Positions 8,659-16,412 are shown, counted from the first letter of the stretch. The stretch: 64,000 bases of DNA from Clostridiales bacterium (GCA_015056055.1 SVHC01000003.1:1-64000); one strand, 5' to 3'. Made by a program: numbers and translations. The notes: generated by a model not told the origin, from the letters alone.

Positions 8659-10659
8659 TTATGCCTTGCAGGAGTATTCCCGCTTGATTTCGCGGCTGCT
8701 CTTATTGATCATGGCAATAACAATAGCCGCAAACGCGATCACTGCGATCAAACCGCCGATAAAGCCGGCGCCGACAGAGCCGGTAGCAAACAGGGTACCC
8801 AGCTGATATACGAGGAAGCCAACGGTGAAGCCTACGCCCAGCTGCAGACCGATTCCGCCCCAGAGCCATTTTGCGCTCTTCATTTCGGCATTCATTGCAC
8901 CGATGGCAGCGAAGCACGGCGGAGTGTAAAGGTTGAACATCAGATATGCAAGTGCAGCCGCCTTGGTAATGGCGAATACGGCAGCAACTTCTGCGCCTGC
9001 GCCTTCCATGAGAGCCAGTTCTTCCGTGTCGATCAGATTCTCAAGACCGACAAAGCAAACTGCCAGCGTGCCAACAACATTTTCCTTGGCGATGAATCCG
9101 GTAACAGCCGCTGCTGCCAGCTGCCAGCTCAATACACCCACAACCGGAATCAGCAGATAGGCAAAGGGGCTTGCGATGGATGCCAGAATGGACTGATCGG
9201 CGCTCTCCGCCACCTGGAAGGACCAGGTAAAGGTCTGCATGATCTGAACAGCGGTATTGCACAAAAGAATGATGGTGGCTGCCTTTACGATATAAGCCCA
9301 GCCGCGGCTGCACATGGATTTGAAAGCATCCCAGATGCTGGGAATCTTGTATTCCGGCAGTTCAATAATGAAGAAGGACTTTCTCACCTTATGGCCCGCG
9401 ATCTTGTTTACCAGCAGAGCGCACAGGAAAATCAGAATGATGCCGCAGGCATACATTACAAAGCTTACCCAGCCGGCATTCGCGAAGAATGCCCCCGCAA
9501 ACAGGGAAATAACCGGGATCTTTGCTCCGCAGGGCATGAACGGAGCCAGCATTGCTGCTGCACGGCGTTCGCGCTCGTTGCGGATGGTACGGGTGGCCAT
9601 AACGCCGGGAACGGCGCAGCCGATGGTAATGACGAACGGAATTACGGACTTACCGGACAAACCGACACGTTTGAAAATCGGATCCAGCACAACGGCAACA
9701 CGAGCCATATAGCCGCAGTCCTCAAGCAGCGCCAGCAAGAAGTACATAACCATGACCAGCGGCAAAAAGCCGATGACCGCAATAACGCCGCCGATAACGC
9801 CGTCAACCAGCAGAGCATACAGAAGCGGATTGGCATTCTCCATCAGACCGCCGACCCATCCCTGGAAGCCTTCGAGCCATGCCACCAGCGTATCCGCAAC
9901 AAAAGGACCGACCCACGCCTGAGAAATCTGGAAAACCAGATACATGATCACCGCAAAAATCAGGATGCCGCCCACCTTGTGGGTCAGAATCGCATCAATC
10001 TTGTCCTGATAATTGAAATTCTTCGTGAAAACCTTACGGGTTTCAACCTCCGAAACAATTCCGTTTACAAATTCAAAGCGTTTGCGGTCCGCCGCCTCAA
10101 CGACACGCTTGTCAGAAAGATCAATATCGCCCTGCACATAGGGAGCCTTCTGTACCTTTCCCACCTGACCGACAGCAGCTTTAACAACATTCTTGAGTCC
10201 GCTGTGCTTTCCGGAAGTGGAAACAGTTTCAATTACAGGGCAGCCCAGTTTTGCGGAAAGAGCCTTTACATCGATGCGGGTTTCCTTTGCCGCATTGATA
10301 TCGGACTTATTCAGAGCAACGACCATCGGGACGCCCATTTCCAAAAGCTGCGTCGTAAAAAACAAGCTGCGGCTCAGGTTGGTTGAATCCACGATGTTGA
10401 CAATAACATCCGGCTGTTCATTCTTTATATATGTATTGGTGATGCTCTCTTCCGAGGTGAAGGGAGACATGGAATATGCTCCCGGAAGGTCAACCGCGAT
10501 CAATTCCTCATCACCGGGGCAAAACATCTTTTTGATGGGGCTCATCTTTTTCTCGACGGTAACGCCCGCCCAGTTGCCGACCTTCTCATTGCGGCCGGTC
10601 AAGGCATTAAACATGGTGGTCTTTCCGCTGTTCGGATTGCCTGCAAAAGCAATTCTCAT
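8659..10659 (-). CDS. feoB: Ferrous iron transporter FeoB
   Basis: 666 aa. Membrane transporter that takes up Fe2+, with an N-terminal GTPase domain. G motifs: GNPNSGKTT at residues 7-15 (G1), DLPG near 57 (G3), NKSD near 119 (G4). From about residue 280 there are Gate-type membrane segments, including the conserved GCAVPGVMATRT and PCGAKIPV. The ATG at 10659 has CCTCCT (AGGAGG on the coding strand) 8 bases away; an earlier in-frame codon lacks one. Part of a feoA-feoB-small protein operon transcribed leftward. Confidence 0.97.
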   Translation of the reverse strand: MRIAFAGNPNSGKTTMFNALTGRNEKVGNWAGVTVEKKMSPIKKMFCPGDEELIAVDLPGAYSMSPFTSEESITNTYIKNEQPDVIVNIVDSTNLSRSLFFTTQLLEMGVPMVVALNKSDINAAKETRIDVKALSAKLGCPVIETVSTSGKHSGLKNVVKAAVGQVGKVQKAPYVQGDIDLSDKRVVEAADRKRFEFVNGIVSEVETRKVFTKNFNYQDKIDAILTHKVGGILIFAVIMYLVFQISQAWVGPFVADTLVAWLEGFQGWVGGLMENANPLLYALLVDGVIGGVIAVIGFLPLVMVMYFLLALLEDCGYMARVAVVLDPIFKRVGLSGKSVIPFVITIGCAVPGVMATRTIRNERERRAAAMLAPFMPCGAKIPVISLFAGAFFANAGWVSFVMYACGIILIFLCALLVNKIAGHKVRKSFFIIELPEYKIPSIWDAFKSMCSRGWAYIVKAATIILLCNTAVQIMQTFTWSFQVAESADQSILASIASPFAYLLIPVVGVLSWQLAAAAVTGFIAKENVVGTLAVCFVGLENLIDTEELALMEGAGAEVAAVFAITKAAALAYLMFNLYTPPCFAAIGAMNAEMKSAKWLWGGIGLQLGVGFTVGFLVYQLGTLFATGSVGAGFIGGLIAVIAFAAIVIAMINKSSREIKREYSCKA

Positions 10660-10788
10660 ATGGTTTCCTCCTAGCCATCTCAATGAATCTATATGGTTGT
10701 TTCAGCATTATCTGCTGCAAAACACAATTTGATGTTTTACGGTAAGTTTCAACTAACTTGCTCCCATAAAAAAATCGCAAAGCGATTT

Positions 10789-11001
10789 TTATACGGTAAT
10801 GGCTTCTGCCAGGTAGTTATCAATATTATAGCGACCGTCCTTGATGGAAACCACGCATCCGCTTCTGGAACGGGAAATCACGGTAATCGGTTCGCCGCTG
10901 TAGCAGCCCAGCGAAAACAGAAACGAATTGAGTTCTTCATCGTCCGTATTGATTTCGAGGATAATATATTCTTTTCCGATTTCTGCATTTTTCAGATTCA
11001 T
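10789..11001 (-). CDS. feoA: Ferrous iron transport protein FeoA
   Basis: 70 aa, the normal size of a lone SH3-like FeoA domain. It starts with the typical amphipathic lead (MNLKNAEIGKEY) and contains SLGCYSGEPITVISR, matching the family's LGhxpGs.I.V pattern. It is thought to assist FeoB at the cytoplasmic side. The start at 11001 is set by AGGTGA 7 bases upstream. A gap of 129 bases separates it from feoB. Its own near-consensus promoter and a palindrome near +1 lie just upstream. Confidence 0.92.
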   Translation of the reverse strand: MNLKNAEIGKEYIILEINTDDEELNSFLFSLGCYSGEPITVISRSRSGCVVSIKDGRYNIDNYLAEAITV

Positions 11002-11035
11002 AAATATCACCTGATCCATTCTGCCTTTTACGGAA

Positions 11036-11049
11036 TTAGCCTTGCCTAA
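11036..11049. promoter_or_regulatory. Candidate iron-responsive operator of feo
   Basis: TTAGCCTTGCCTAA, an inverted repeat (TTAG...CTAA) lying just downstream of the predicted start of transcription. It resembles half-sites of DtxR/IdeR-type iron repressors (TTAGG...CCTAA). The assignment is inferred from position and partial match. Confidence 0.45.
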
Positions 11050-11059
11050 CTTCGCTTTA

Positions 11060-11088
11060 ATTATATATTCGCCTGCATCGGTTGTCAA
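11060..11088 (-). promoter_or_regulatory. Consensus promoter of the feo operon
   Basis: Leftward TTGACA, exactly 17 bases, TATAAT: a perfect match to the housekeeping consensus. This makes feo independent of the RNA array upstream. Confidence 0.85.
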
Positions 11089-11140
11089 CACTGTATTCTG
11101 TGAAATTTTGGTTTTACTCTCTCAAGCTGTTTAACTGCAT

Positions 11141-11191
11141 AAAAAAATGACCCTTGACTGACTTTCTTTCGATTTCATCAGTCAAGGGTCA
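11141..11191 (-). terminator. Terminator of RNA module 1
   Basis: Perfect 14-bp stem (TGACCCTTGACTGA at 11148-11161 with its complement at 11178-11191) and a seven-base U tract leftward. The first stem bases are the stop codon of micro-ORF 1. Confidence 0.9.
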
Positions 11192-11218
11192 GTGTGCTAT
11201 CTTGTTATCTAACATCAT
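11189..11218 (-). CDS. Micro-ORF 1, MMLDNKIAH
   Basis: Nine codons at the 3' end of RNA 1. AAAGAGAGG lies 8 bases before the first of two ATG codons. The first six residues (MMLDNK) are identical in all three modules, although codons differ silently. Stop TGA is the start of the terminator stem. The peptide is hydrophilic with no membrane segment, so not a typical type I toxin. Confidence 0.55.
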   Translation of the reverse strand: MMLDNKIAH

Positions 11219-11879
11219 TTGTGTACCTCTCTTTCTATTGATTCAAACGCTTTCGGCTTACGGGATGATCTTATCCGATGTTCATGATCTCCGGAATCTT
11301 TCGCGATATATTTTTTTGCGACTGTTTTGTTCCGTAATGTATGATCTTTTGATCTGGTGTATTGATCCTGAACTATCTTTTGATCCGTTGATCATTTGAA
11401 TTCCGAATTCACGAACTATAATCTTTCGATTCTTTGAAGTCCCGACTTTCCGAATTCCTGATCTGCCCTTTGGGGATTTTAATCTTCGATTTTACCGGGC
11501 TGTTCTGCTCGGCTCTTTCGATTCTTATAAATACCGTTCATTGGCTATTGCTGCGAAATCCATTGAATTCAGCTTCTTTTACTCAGCGCCTTCTTCATTT
11601 CTTCCTGCAATGCTTCCGATTCGGTCTTTATAAATCCCTGTCACCAATCCTCATTGAATTTGGGGATTCCATCTGATAGATTTTGTGACTTTGCCAAGGT
11701 ATAATTGCGGATTGGCGATCTTTTGAACCGATTGAAAATCTGATCTTCGTTTATTATCCTTCAATTGTGGTTTCAGGACTTCTGTGAAGGTCTTATTCCC
11801 AGTCATGCTCTTTTTGATCGTTCCCAAGCCAGCGTTTGTGTCTCAGGGTTTTTTATTACTTGTTCTTCCCTGTGACAAT

Positions 11880-11908
11880 AATATACCACAATCAAGCATC
11901 TTTTGCAA
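11880..11908 (-). promoter_or_regulatory. Leftward promoter of RNA module 1
   Basis: TTGCAA, 17 bases, TATATT. The surrounding CCAATTGCAA and the bases around the -10 are conserved in the other two modules. Confidence 0.75.
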
Positions 11909-11971
11909 TTGGCATTTTTAACAATTTTATTTTGCGTTAATTATCGTAATTCGAGATTCTTTTCCAACCTC

Positions 11972-12035
11972 TTGATTTTCATCTTTGTTTGTGCTATTCT
12001 TAATATGTTGGGCGTGAAAAAGCGCTCATTTTTTT
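11972..12035 (+). ncRNA. Rightward promoter-terminator pair, module 1
   Basis: Promoter TTGATT (11972-11977), 17 bases, TATTCT (11995-12000). The hairpin GGGCGT/GCGCTC (12010-12027) and seven T's follow at once, so the transcript would be only about 30 nt and consist almost wholly of the hairpin. Confidence 0.5.
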
Positions 12036-12053
12036 GTATCCTTACTCCCGCAT

Positions 12054-12104
12054 AAAAAAATAACCCTTGACCGTCTTATCTCCCATCAACGGTCAAGGGT
12101 TATT
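12054..12104 (-). terminator. Terminator of RNA module 2
   Basis: Perfect 16-bp stem (12059-12074 with 12089-12104) built on AACCCTTGACCGT, with A and T runs on both sides so it could act in both directions. The stop codon of micro-ORF 2 lies inside the stem. Confidence 0.9.
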
Positions 12105-12132
12105 CATGGGACTTCTTATTATCTAGCATCAT
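12100..12132 (-). CDS. Micro-ORF 2, MMLDNKKSHE
   Basis: Ten codons. AAAGAGAGGTAACCA leads directly into ATGATG. Leu is CTA here and TTA in modules 1 and 3: a silent change. Stop TAA is in the terminator stem. Confidence 0.55.
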   Translation of the reverse strand: MMLDNKKSHE

Positions 12133-12283
12133 TGGTTACCTCTCTTTCTGCGAATCGGCGGCAGGTCTTTGTTGACTCCATTTGTTCCTCTTGAGTGCTT
12201 ACATTGCAGATCATTCAAGGCTGCTCCCCGCCAAAGATTCCGCCTTTTGTTATCAGGGTTTTGTTTTCCTTCCCTGTGTCTAT

Positions 12284-12312
12284 AATATATCACAATTAAC
12301 GCTACTTTGCAA
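12284..12312 (-). promoter_or_regulatory. Leftward promoter of RNA module 2
   Basis: TTGCAA, 17 bases, TATATT with TG one base before the -10 (extended -10). Confidence 0.75.
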
Positions 12313-12376
12313 TTGGCAATTTATACGCAAATGATAACCTCACATTGTTCATTTTACTGATTCTTTTCGTTTCCCA

Positions 12377-12436
12377 TTGACTTCTTCGCACATTTGCGGT
12401 ATACTGAATCTGTTGGGCGCATAAAAGCGCTTTTTT
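12377..12436 (+). ncRNA. Rightward promoter-terminator pair, module 2
   Basis: TTGACT (12377-12382), 17 bases, TATACT (12400-12405), then GCGC-ATAAAA-GCGC (12417-12430) and six T's. The predicted product is about 30 nt. Confidence 0.55.
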
Positions 12437-12453
12437 CTTTCCTTTTTGCAGAC

Positions 12454-12513
12454 GCATAAAAAATAACCCTTGACCAATCTATCTTTCGATCTCATCGGTC
12501 AAGGGTTATTTTT
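12454..12513 (-). terminator. Terminator of RNA module 3
   Basis: 17-bp perfect stem (12459-12475 with 12497-12513) based on AACCCTTGACC, followed leftward by an A-rich stretch. Confidence 0.85.
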
Positions 12514-12538
12514 CTGTCATTTTATTATCTAACATCAT
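12506..12538 (-). CDS. Micro-ORF 3, MMLDNKMTEK
   Basis: Ten codons with AAGAGAGG 8 bases before the ATG pair. Lys6 is AAA here and AAG in the other copies: a silent change. The tail after MMLDNK differs in every module. Confidence 0.55.
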   Translation of the reverse strand: MMLDNKMTEK

Positions 12539-12707
12539 TGGTTACCTCTCTTTTCTGCAGCTTACGACGAGCATTTTCTTCTCATTCGGACCACTTACAA
12601 TAACTGTGACATTTTCAGCGTTTTCTCTGCTGCTCTTTGTCCCTTTTGAAGTCCCGTCGTTTTCGGCTTTCACCGTTTCACAGGTTCTTTTCCTTCCCTG
12701 TGTCTAT

Positions 12708-12736
12708 AATATATCACAATCAGTCACTCTTTGCAA
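12708..12736 (-). promoter_or_regulatory. Leftward promoter of RNA module 3
   Basis: TTGCAA, 17 bases, TATATT with an extended -10 TG, nearly identical to module 2. Confidence 0.75.
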
Positions 12737-12800
12737 TTGGTATATTTGCTAAACATGATAACTGAACATTGTTCAAAAATCGAAATCTTTATCATTCCAC

Positions 12801-12866
12801 TTGCCACGCACAAATATCTCTGCTATAATTGGTATATTGGGCGCTCAAAAAAAGTGTCCTTTTTTC
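12801..12866 (+). ncRNA. Rightward promoter-terminator pair, module 3
   Basis: TTGCCA (12801-12806), 17 bases, TATAAT (12824-12829), then the hairpin GGGCGCT/AGTGTCC (12839-12859) and seven T's. The predicted product is about 30 nt. Confidence 0.55.
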
Positions 12867-12879
12867 TTTTCCATTCGCC

Positions 12880-12908
12880 TTGCCATAATCGTGCATTTAT
12901 TGTATAAT
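12880..12908 (+). promoter_or_regulatory. Promoter of the symporter operon
   Basis: TTGCCA, 17 bases, TATAAT, about 60 bases before the symporter ATG. Confidence 0.7.
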
Positions 12909-12969
12909 AAGTCCCGCAACGTCGCCTGCAGAATGAGCTGCATGCTGCGACAAGGAAGGATGGTAAGAA

Positions 12970-14505
12970 ATGTTTATCAAGGTTCTGCTTCTCGTGGTCT
13001 TTTTCTCCTCAATGGTAGGAATCGGCCTGTACTGCCGCCGCCGCGTGAAAAACGTGGGCGACTTCGTACTGGGCGGAAGAAGTGTCGGCCCATGGCTCAC
13101 TGCCTTCTCGTACGGCACAAGTTATTTCTCCGCAGTAGTATTTATCGGTTATGCCGGTCAGTTCGGCTGGGCATACGGTGTAAGCGCAACATGGATCGGC
13201 ATCGGCAATGCCGTCATCGGCAGTCTGCTCGCCTGGATGATTCTCGGCCGCAGAACACGAATTATGACGAAAGCTCTTTCGGCATCCACCATGCCGGAAT
13301 TCTTCGAAAAACGCTATGGCGGCAGGCTTATAAAAATCGTCGCCAGCATGATCATTTTCACTTTCCTCGTTCCCTATACCGCATCGGTATACAAAGGTCT
13401 TTCTTCCCTGTTTGCTCAGGCATTCAACATTGACTACATTTACTGCATGATCGGCATGGCCGCACTGACAGGTATTTATGTGATCCTCGGCGGTTATATG
13501 GCTACATCAATCAGCGATTTCATTCAGGGAATTATTATGCTGGTAGGCATTGTATGCGTAATCGGCGCAGTGCTGAACGGTCAGGGCGGTTTCATGGAAG
13601 CAATCAACCGTCTTTCCCAGTTTGAAAGCGAAGCGGCAGTGACCGCAGGCCAGCAGGGTGTATATTCGTCCTTCTTCGGCCCCGACCCGATCAATCTGCT
13701 GGGTGTTGTTATACTGACCTCTCTTGGCACCTGGGGTCTTCCTCAGATGGTCCACAAGTTCTACAGCATTAAGGACGAGCGTTCCATCAAGACCGGCACC
13801 GTTATCTCCACCGCATTTGCCCTGATCGTCGCAGGCGGTTCCTACTTCAACGGCGCATTTGGCCGCCTGTATGTGGATACGCCCGCCTCCGTAGGCGGCT
13901 TTGACGGCATCATCCCGGCAATGCTCGGCGGTCAGCTCAATGATCTGCTTATGGGCATCGTTATCGTGCTGGTGCTTTCCGCATCCATGAGCACGCTTGC
14001 TTCTCTGGTTCTCACTTCCAGTTCGACGCTTACGCTCGACCTGATTCGCGACCAGTTCGTGCCCAACATGAAAAACACACACCAGATGCTCATAATCCGC
14101 ATTCTGTGTGCCGCCTTTATCGTGCTGAGTGTAGTAATCGCCGCGGTTCCGAATTCGTTGATCACCTCCCTAATGTCCCTTTCCTGGGGCGCACTGGGCG
14201 GCGCATTCCTGGCTCCGTTCATGTACGGCCTGTTCTGGAAAGGCGCGACCCGCGCCGCAGCGTGGGTATCCTTCGCAATCGGCGTAGGCTTCACCAGCCT
14301 GAACATGGTATTCGAATGGATTTCTCCCACCAACGCAGGCGCAATCGTAATGATTGCCTCTCTGATTATCTTCCCGCTGGTCAGCCTCGTAACGAAGAAG
14401 CAGCCCAGAGAACAGCTCGACAAGATTTTCTCCTGCTACGACGAAGAGGTCACCGTGCGCAAACGCTATGCCCTGAAGGAAGAAGAGGAAACTATCGTAC
14501 ACTAA
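12970..14505 (+). CDS. Sodium:solute symporter (SSS family)
   Basis: 511 aa with about 13 hydrophobic segments. Membrane transporter coupling solute uptake to Na+. The N-terminal segment is followed by GDFVLGGRSVGPWLTAFSYGTSYFSAVVFIG (residues about 31-60), typical of the family, and GTWGLPQMVHKFYS lies near residue 255. AAGGAAGGA upstream sets the ATG. It leads an operon with an SGNH hydrolase and an iron alcohol dehydrogenase, next to a GH51 gene. The solute is probably a sugar or organic acid from glycan breakdown; that is inference. Confidence 0.93.
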   Translation: MFIKVLLLVVFFSSMVGIGLYCRRRVKNVGDFVLGGRSVGPWLTAFSYGTSYFSAVVFIGYAGQFGWAYGVSATWIGIGNAVIGSLLAWMILGRRTRIMTKALSASTMPEFFEKRYGGRLIKIVASMIIFTFLVPYTASVYKGLSSLFAQAFNIDYIYCMIGMAALTGIYVILGGYMATSISDFIQGIIMLVGIVCVIGAVLNGQGGFMEAINRLSQFESEAAVTAGQQGVYSSFFGPDPINLLGVVILTSLGTWGLPQMVHKFYSIKDERSIKTGTVISTAFALIVAGGSYFNGAFGRLYVDTPASVGGFDGIIPAMLGGQLNDLLMGIVIVLVLSASMSTLASLVLTSSSTLTLDLIRDQFVPNMKNTHQMLIIRILCAAFIVLSVVIAAVPNSLITSLMSLSWGALGGAFLAPFMYGLFWKGATRAAAWVSFAIGVGFTSLNMVFEWISPTNAGAIVMIASLIIFPLVSLVTKKQPREQLDKIFSCYDEEVTVRKRYALKEEEETIVH

Positions 14506-14513
14506 TTTCACAT

Positions 14514-14540
14514 GGCGGGGAGGCTTTCCCCGCCTTTTTT
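14514..14540 (+). terminator. Hairpin with T run between symporter and SGNH gene
   Basis: GGCGGGGA/TCCCCGCC stem and six T's, 9 bases after the symporter stop and touching the next gene's ribosome site. It could act as a partial terminator that lowers expression of the downstream genes. Confidence 0.8.
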
Positions 14541-14555
14541 GAAAGGAATACTGAT

Positions 14556-15200
14556 ATGAAAAAACGCATTCTTTGCTTTGGCGATTCCAACACCTACGGT
14601 TCCAACCCGTCCGGCGGCCGTTATGACGAGAATACCCGCTGGCCCATGCACCTTGCGCAGCTGTTGGGCGATGAATACACCGTCATCGAAGAAGGCTTCG
14701 GCGGTCGTACCATCTGCTTTGACGACCCGGTAGAGGGCGGCTTCAAAAGCGGCGCAGCGTATTTCCCGCCGTGCCTGATGTCCCACACGCCGATCGATCT
14801 GGTCATCTTCATGCTGGGAACAAACGACCTGAAAGAGCGTTTCAACATGAACGCGCACACCATCGCGCAGAGCATGCAGCAGCTGGTGATGCAGACGCGT
14901 ATCTACGGCATGAATGCAAGCGGCGCAAAGCCCGCAGTTTTAATCGTTTCCCCTCCTCACATCGGTGAAAATCTTCGCGAAACCTCCCTGTACTCCAATT
15001 TCGGCGAGAATTCCATCTCGGAATCCCGCGCATTCCGCCAGGAATTCCATAAGATTTCCCGTATTCAGAAAGCCGAATTCCTGGATGCCGCCGAATTCTG
15101 TCAGCCTTCCGTGCGCGACGCCGTGCACCTGACCGCCGATGGCCACCGCGCACTCGCAGCCGCCATCGCAGACAAGATCCGCATCATTTTTGAAAAATAA
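14556..15200 (+). CDS. SGNH-family hydrolase (esterase)
   Basis: 214 aa with no signal peptide. SGNH/GDSL hydrolases remove acyl groups, often acetyl from sugars. Block I FGDSNTYG with nucleophile Ser11, block III GTND near residue 90, and block V DAVHLTADGH near 190 with the catalytic Asp and His are all present. AAAGGA 9 bases before the ATG sets the start. It sits between the symporter and a dehydrogenase, and 1.3 kb before an arabinofuranosidase, so deacetylation of imported xylan-type oligosaccharides is plausible but unproven. Confidence 0.9.
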   Translation: MKKRILCFGDSNTYGSNPSGGRYDENTRWPMHLAQLLGDEYTVIEEGFGGRTICFDDPVEGGFKSGAAYFPPCLMSHTPIDLVIFMLGTNDLKERFNMNAHTIAQSMQQLVMQTRIYGMNASGAKPAVLIVSPPHIGENLRETSLYSNFGENSISESRAFRQEFHKISRIQKAEFLDAAEFCQPSVRDAVHLTADGHRALAAAIADKIRIIFEK

Positions 15201-15220
15201 TCAGTAAAGGAGAACTGAAC

Positions 15221-16402
15221 ATGCTTGATTTTATGCACTATCTTCCTACCCGTTTCGTATTCGGACGCAGCGCCGAAGATAAGGCAGGCGAAATGGTTCG
15301 CACCTGCGGCGGCACGCGCGTTCTGGTTCACTTTGGCGGCGGCAGCGCCGTAAAAAGCGGCCTTCTTGACCGCATTACTGCATCCCTTGAAGCCGCAGGT
15401 CTGGAATACATTACCCTTGGCGGCGCACAGCCCAACCCGGTTGCTTCCAAGGTTTACGAAGGCATCGACATCATCCGCAAGAACAATCTGGATTTCGTAC
15501 TGGGCGTAGGCGGCGGCTCCACGCTGGACTCCTCAAAGGCAATGGCTCTGGGCGCAGTATATGACGGAGATTTCTGGGATTTCTTCAGCGGAAAGGCTCT
15601 GCCGAAGGCACATCTGCCCATGGGCGCAGTGATCACCCTTGCCGCATCCGGCAGCGAAAGCTCCAACAGCGCCGTAATCATGAAGGACGAAACCATGGAA
15701 AAGCGCGGCCTGAACGTGGAATTCAACCGCCCCGTATTCGCGCTGATGAATCCCGAGCGCACCTTCACCCTGCCGCCGTATCAGACCGCATGCGGCGCAA
15801 CGGACATCATGGCACACGTTCTGGAGCGCTACTTCACCAACGAAACCTGTGTAGACCTGACGGACCGCATGTGTGAGGCCGTTCTGAACGCAGTCATTGC
15901 CGCCGCGCACAAGGCCATGAAGGACCCCTGCGATTACGATGCCCGCGCACAGCTGATGTGGGCCGGCACCATCGCCCACAACGATACGGTCGGCGTAGGC
16001 CGCCTCGGCGATTGGGCAAGCCATCGCATTGAGCATGAACTAAGCGCCAAATACGGCGTGGCACACGGAGCAGGTCTGGCCGTGGTATTCCCGGCATGGA
16101 TGCGCTATCACCTGAATCTGAAGCACGATGTTGCCCGTTTTGCACGCCTCGCAGTGAATGTGTTCGGCTGCGAAATGAACTTTGCCAATCCGGAAGCAAC
16201 CGCATGGGAAGGCGTCGAGCGCTTTGAAGCATTCCTCACCTCCATCGGCATGCCGGTGACCTTCCGACAGATGGGCGGCGACCCCGCAGATATTCCCGCC
16301 CTTGCCGAATCCACCAAGAAGGACGCCCAAGGACTGGTCGGCAATTTCACCCGCCTTGACACCGCAGCAGTTGAAACGATCCTGCGTCTTTCCGACAGAT
16401 AA
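15221..16402 (+). CDS. Iron-containing alcohol dehydrogenase (YqhD/butanol dehydrogenase type)
   Basis: 393 aa. Cytosolic NAD(P)-linked reduction of aldehydes to alcohols. The nucleotide-binding motif GVGGGSTLDSSKA is at about residue 95. Metal ligands lie in DIMAHVLERY (near 190) and HRIEHELSAKYGVAHGAG (near 268-285). AAAGGAG 8 bases upstream of the ATG sets the start. It is the third gene of the symporter operon, followed by a terminator. Probably a fermentation or aldehyde-detoxification enzyme. Confidence 0.93.
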   Translation: MLDFMHYLPTRFVFGRSAEDKAGEMVRTCGGTRVLVHFGGGSAVKSGLLDRITASLEAAGLEYITLGGAQPNPVASKVYEGIDIIRKNNLDFVLGVGGGSTLDSSKAMALGAVYDGDFWDFFSGKALPKAHLPMGAVITLAASGSESSNSAVIMKDETMEKRGLNVEFNRPVFALMNPERTFTLPPYQTACGATDIMAHVLERYFTNETCVDLTDRMCEAVLNAVIAAAHKAMKDPCDYDARAQLMWAGTIAHNDTVGVGRLGDWASHRIEHELSAKYGVAHGAGLAVVFPAWMRYHLNLKHDVARFARLAVNVFGCEMNFANPEATAWEGVERFEAFLTSIGMPVTFRQMGGDPADIPALAESTKKDAQGLVGNFTRLDTAAVETILRLSDR

Positions 16403-16412
16403 ATTTTTCAAT

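Larger units (their letters stand above)
11141..11873 (-). ncRNA. RNA of module 1 (about 730 nt), purine-rich and hairpin-studded
   Basis: Predicted transcript from the leftward promoter at 11880-11908 to the terminator at 11141. It opens with the CAGGG...CCCTG hairpin shared by all three modules and ends with a micro-ORF. The middle is strongly purine-biased, with many tiny perfect stems closed by GAAA- or AAAA-type loops, for example at 11420-11431 (AATCTTTCGATT on the + strand) and 11343-11354 (GATCTTTTGATC). It shares the motif GGGACTTCAAA with RNA 3. I recognise no known RNA family. Confidence 0.6.
12053..12277 (-). ncRNA. RNA of module 2 (about 225 nt)
   Basis: Predicted transcript from the promoter at 12284-12312 to the terminator at 12054-12104. 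It has the same parts as module 1 in a shorter body: 5' CAGGG/CCCTG hairpin with a purine loop, a variable middle, the conserved AAAGAGAGG site, micro-ORF, terminator. Confidence 0.6.
12452..12701 (-). ncRNA. RNA of module 3 (about 250 nt)
   Basis: Predicted transcript from the promoter at 12708-12736. The first hairpin is CACAGG/CCTGTG rather than CAGGG/CCCTG, a paired change that keeps the stem. The body contains GGGACTTCAAA as in RNA 1, then the AGAGAGG site, micro-ORF 3 and terminator. Confidence 0.6.

Noticed and set aside
11141-12740. Type I toxin-antitoxin modules
   Set aside because: The micro-peptides are hydrophilic, lack a membrane helix, and the short rightward RNAs do not overlap the micro-ORFs as antisense antitoxins would.
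11141-12740. 6S RNA or a known riboswitch
   Set aside because: No long single hairpin with a central bubble is visible, and no downstream gene is controlled, since feo has its own promoter after the terminator.
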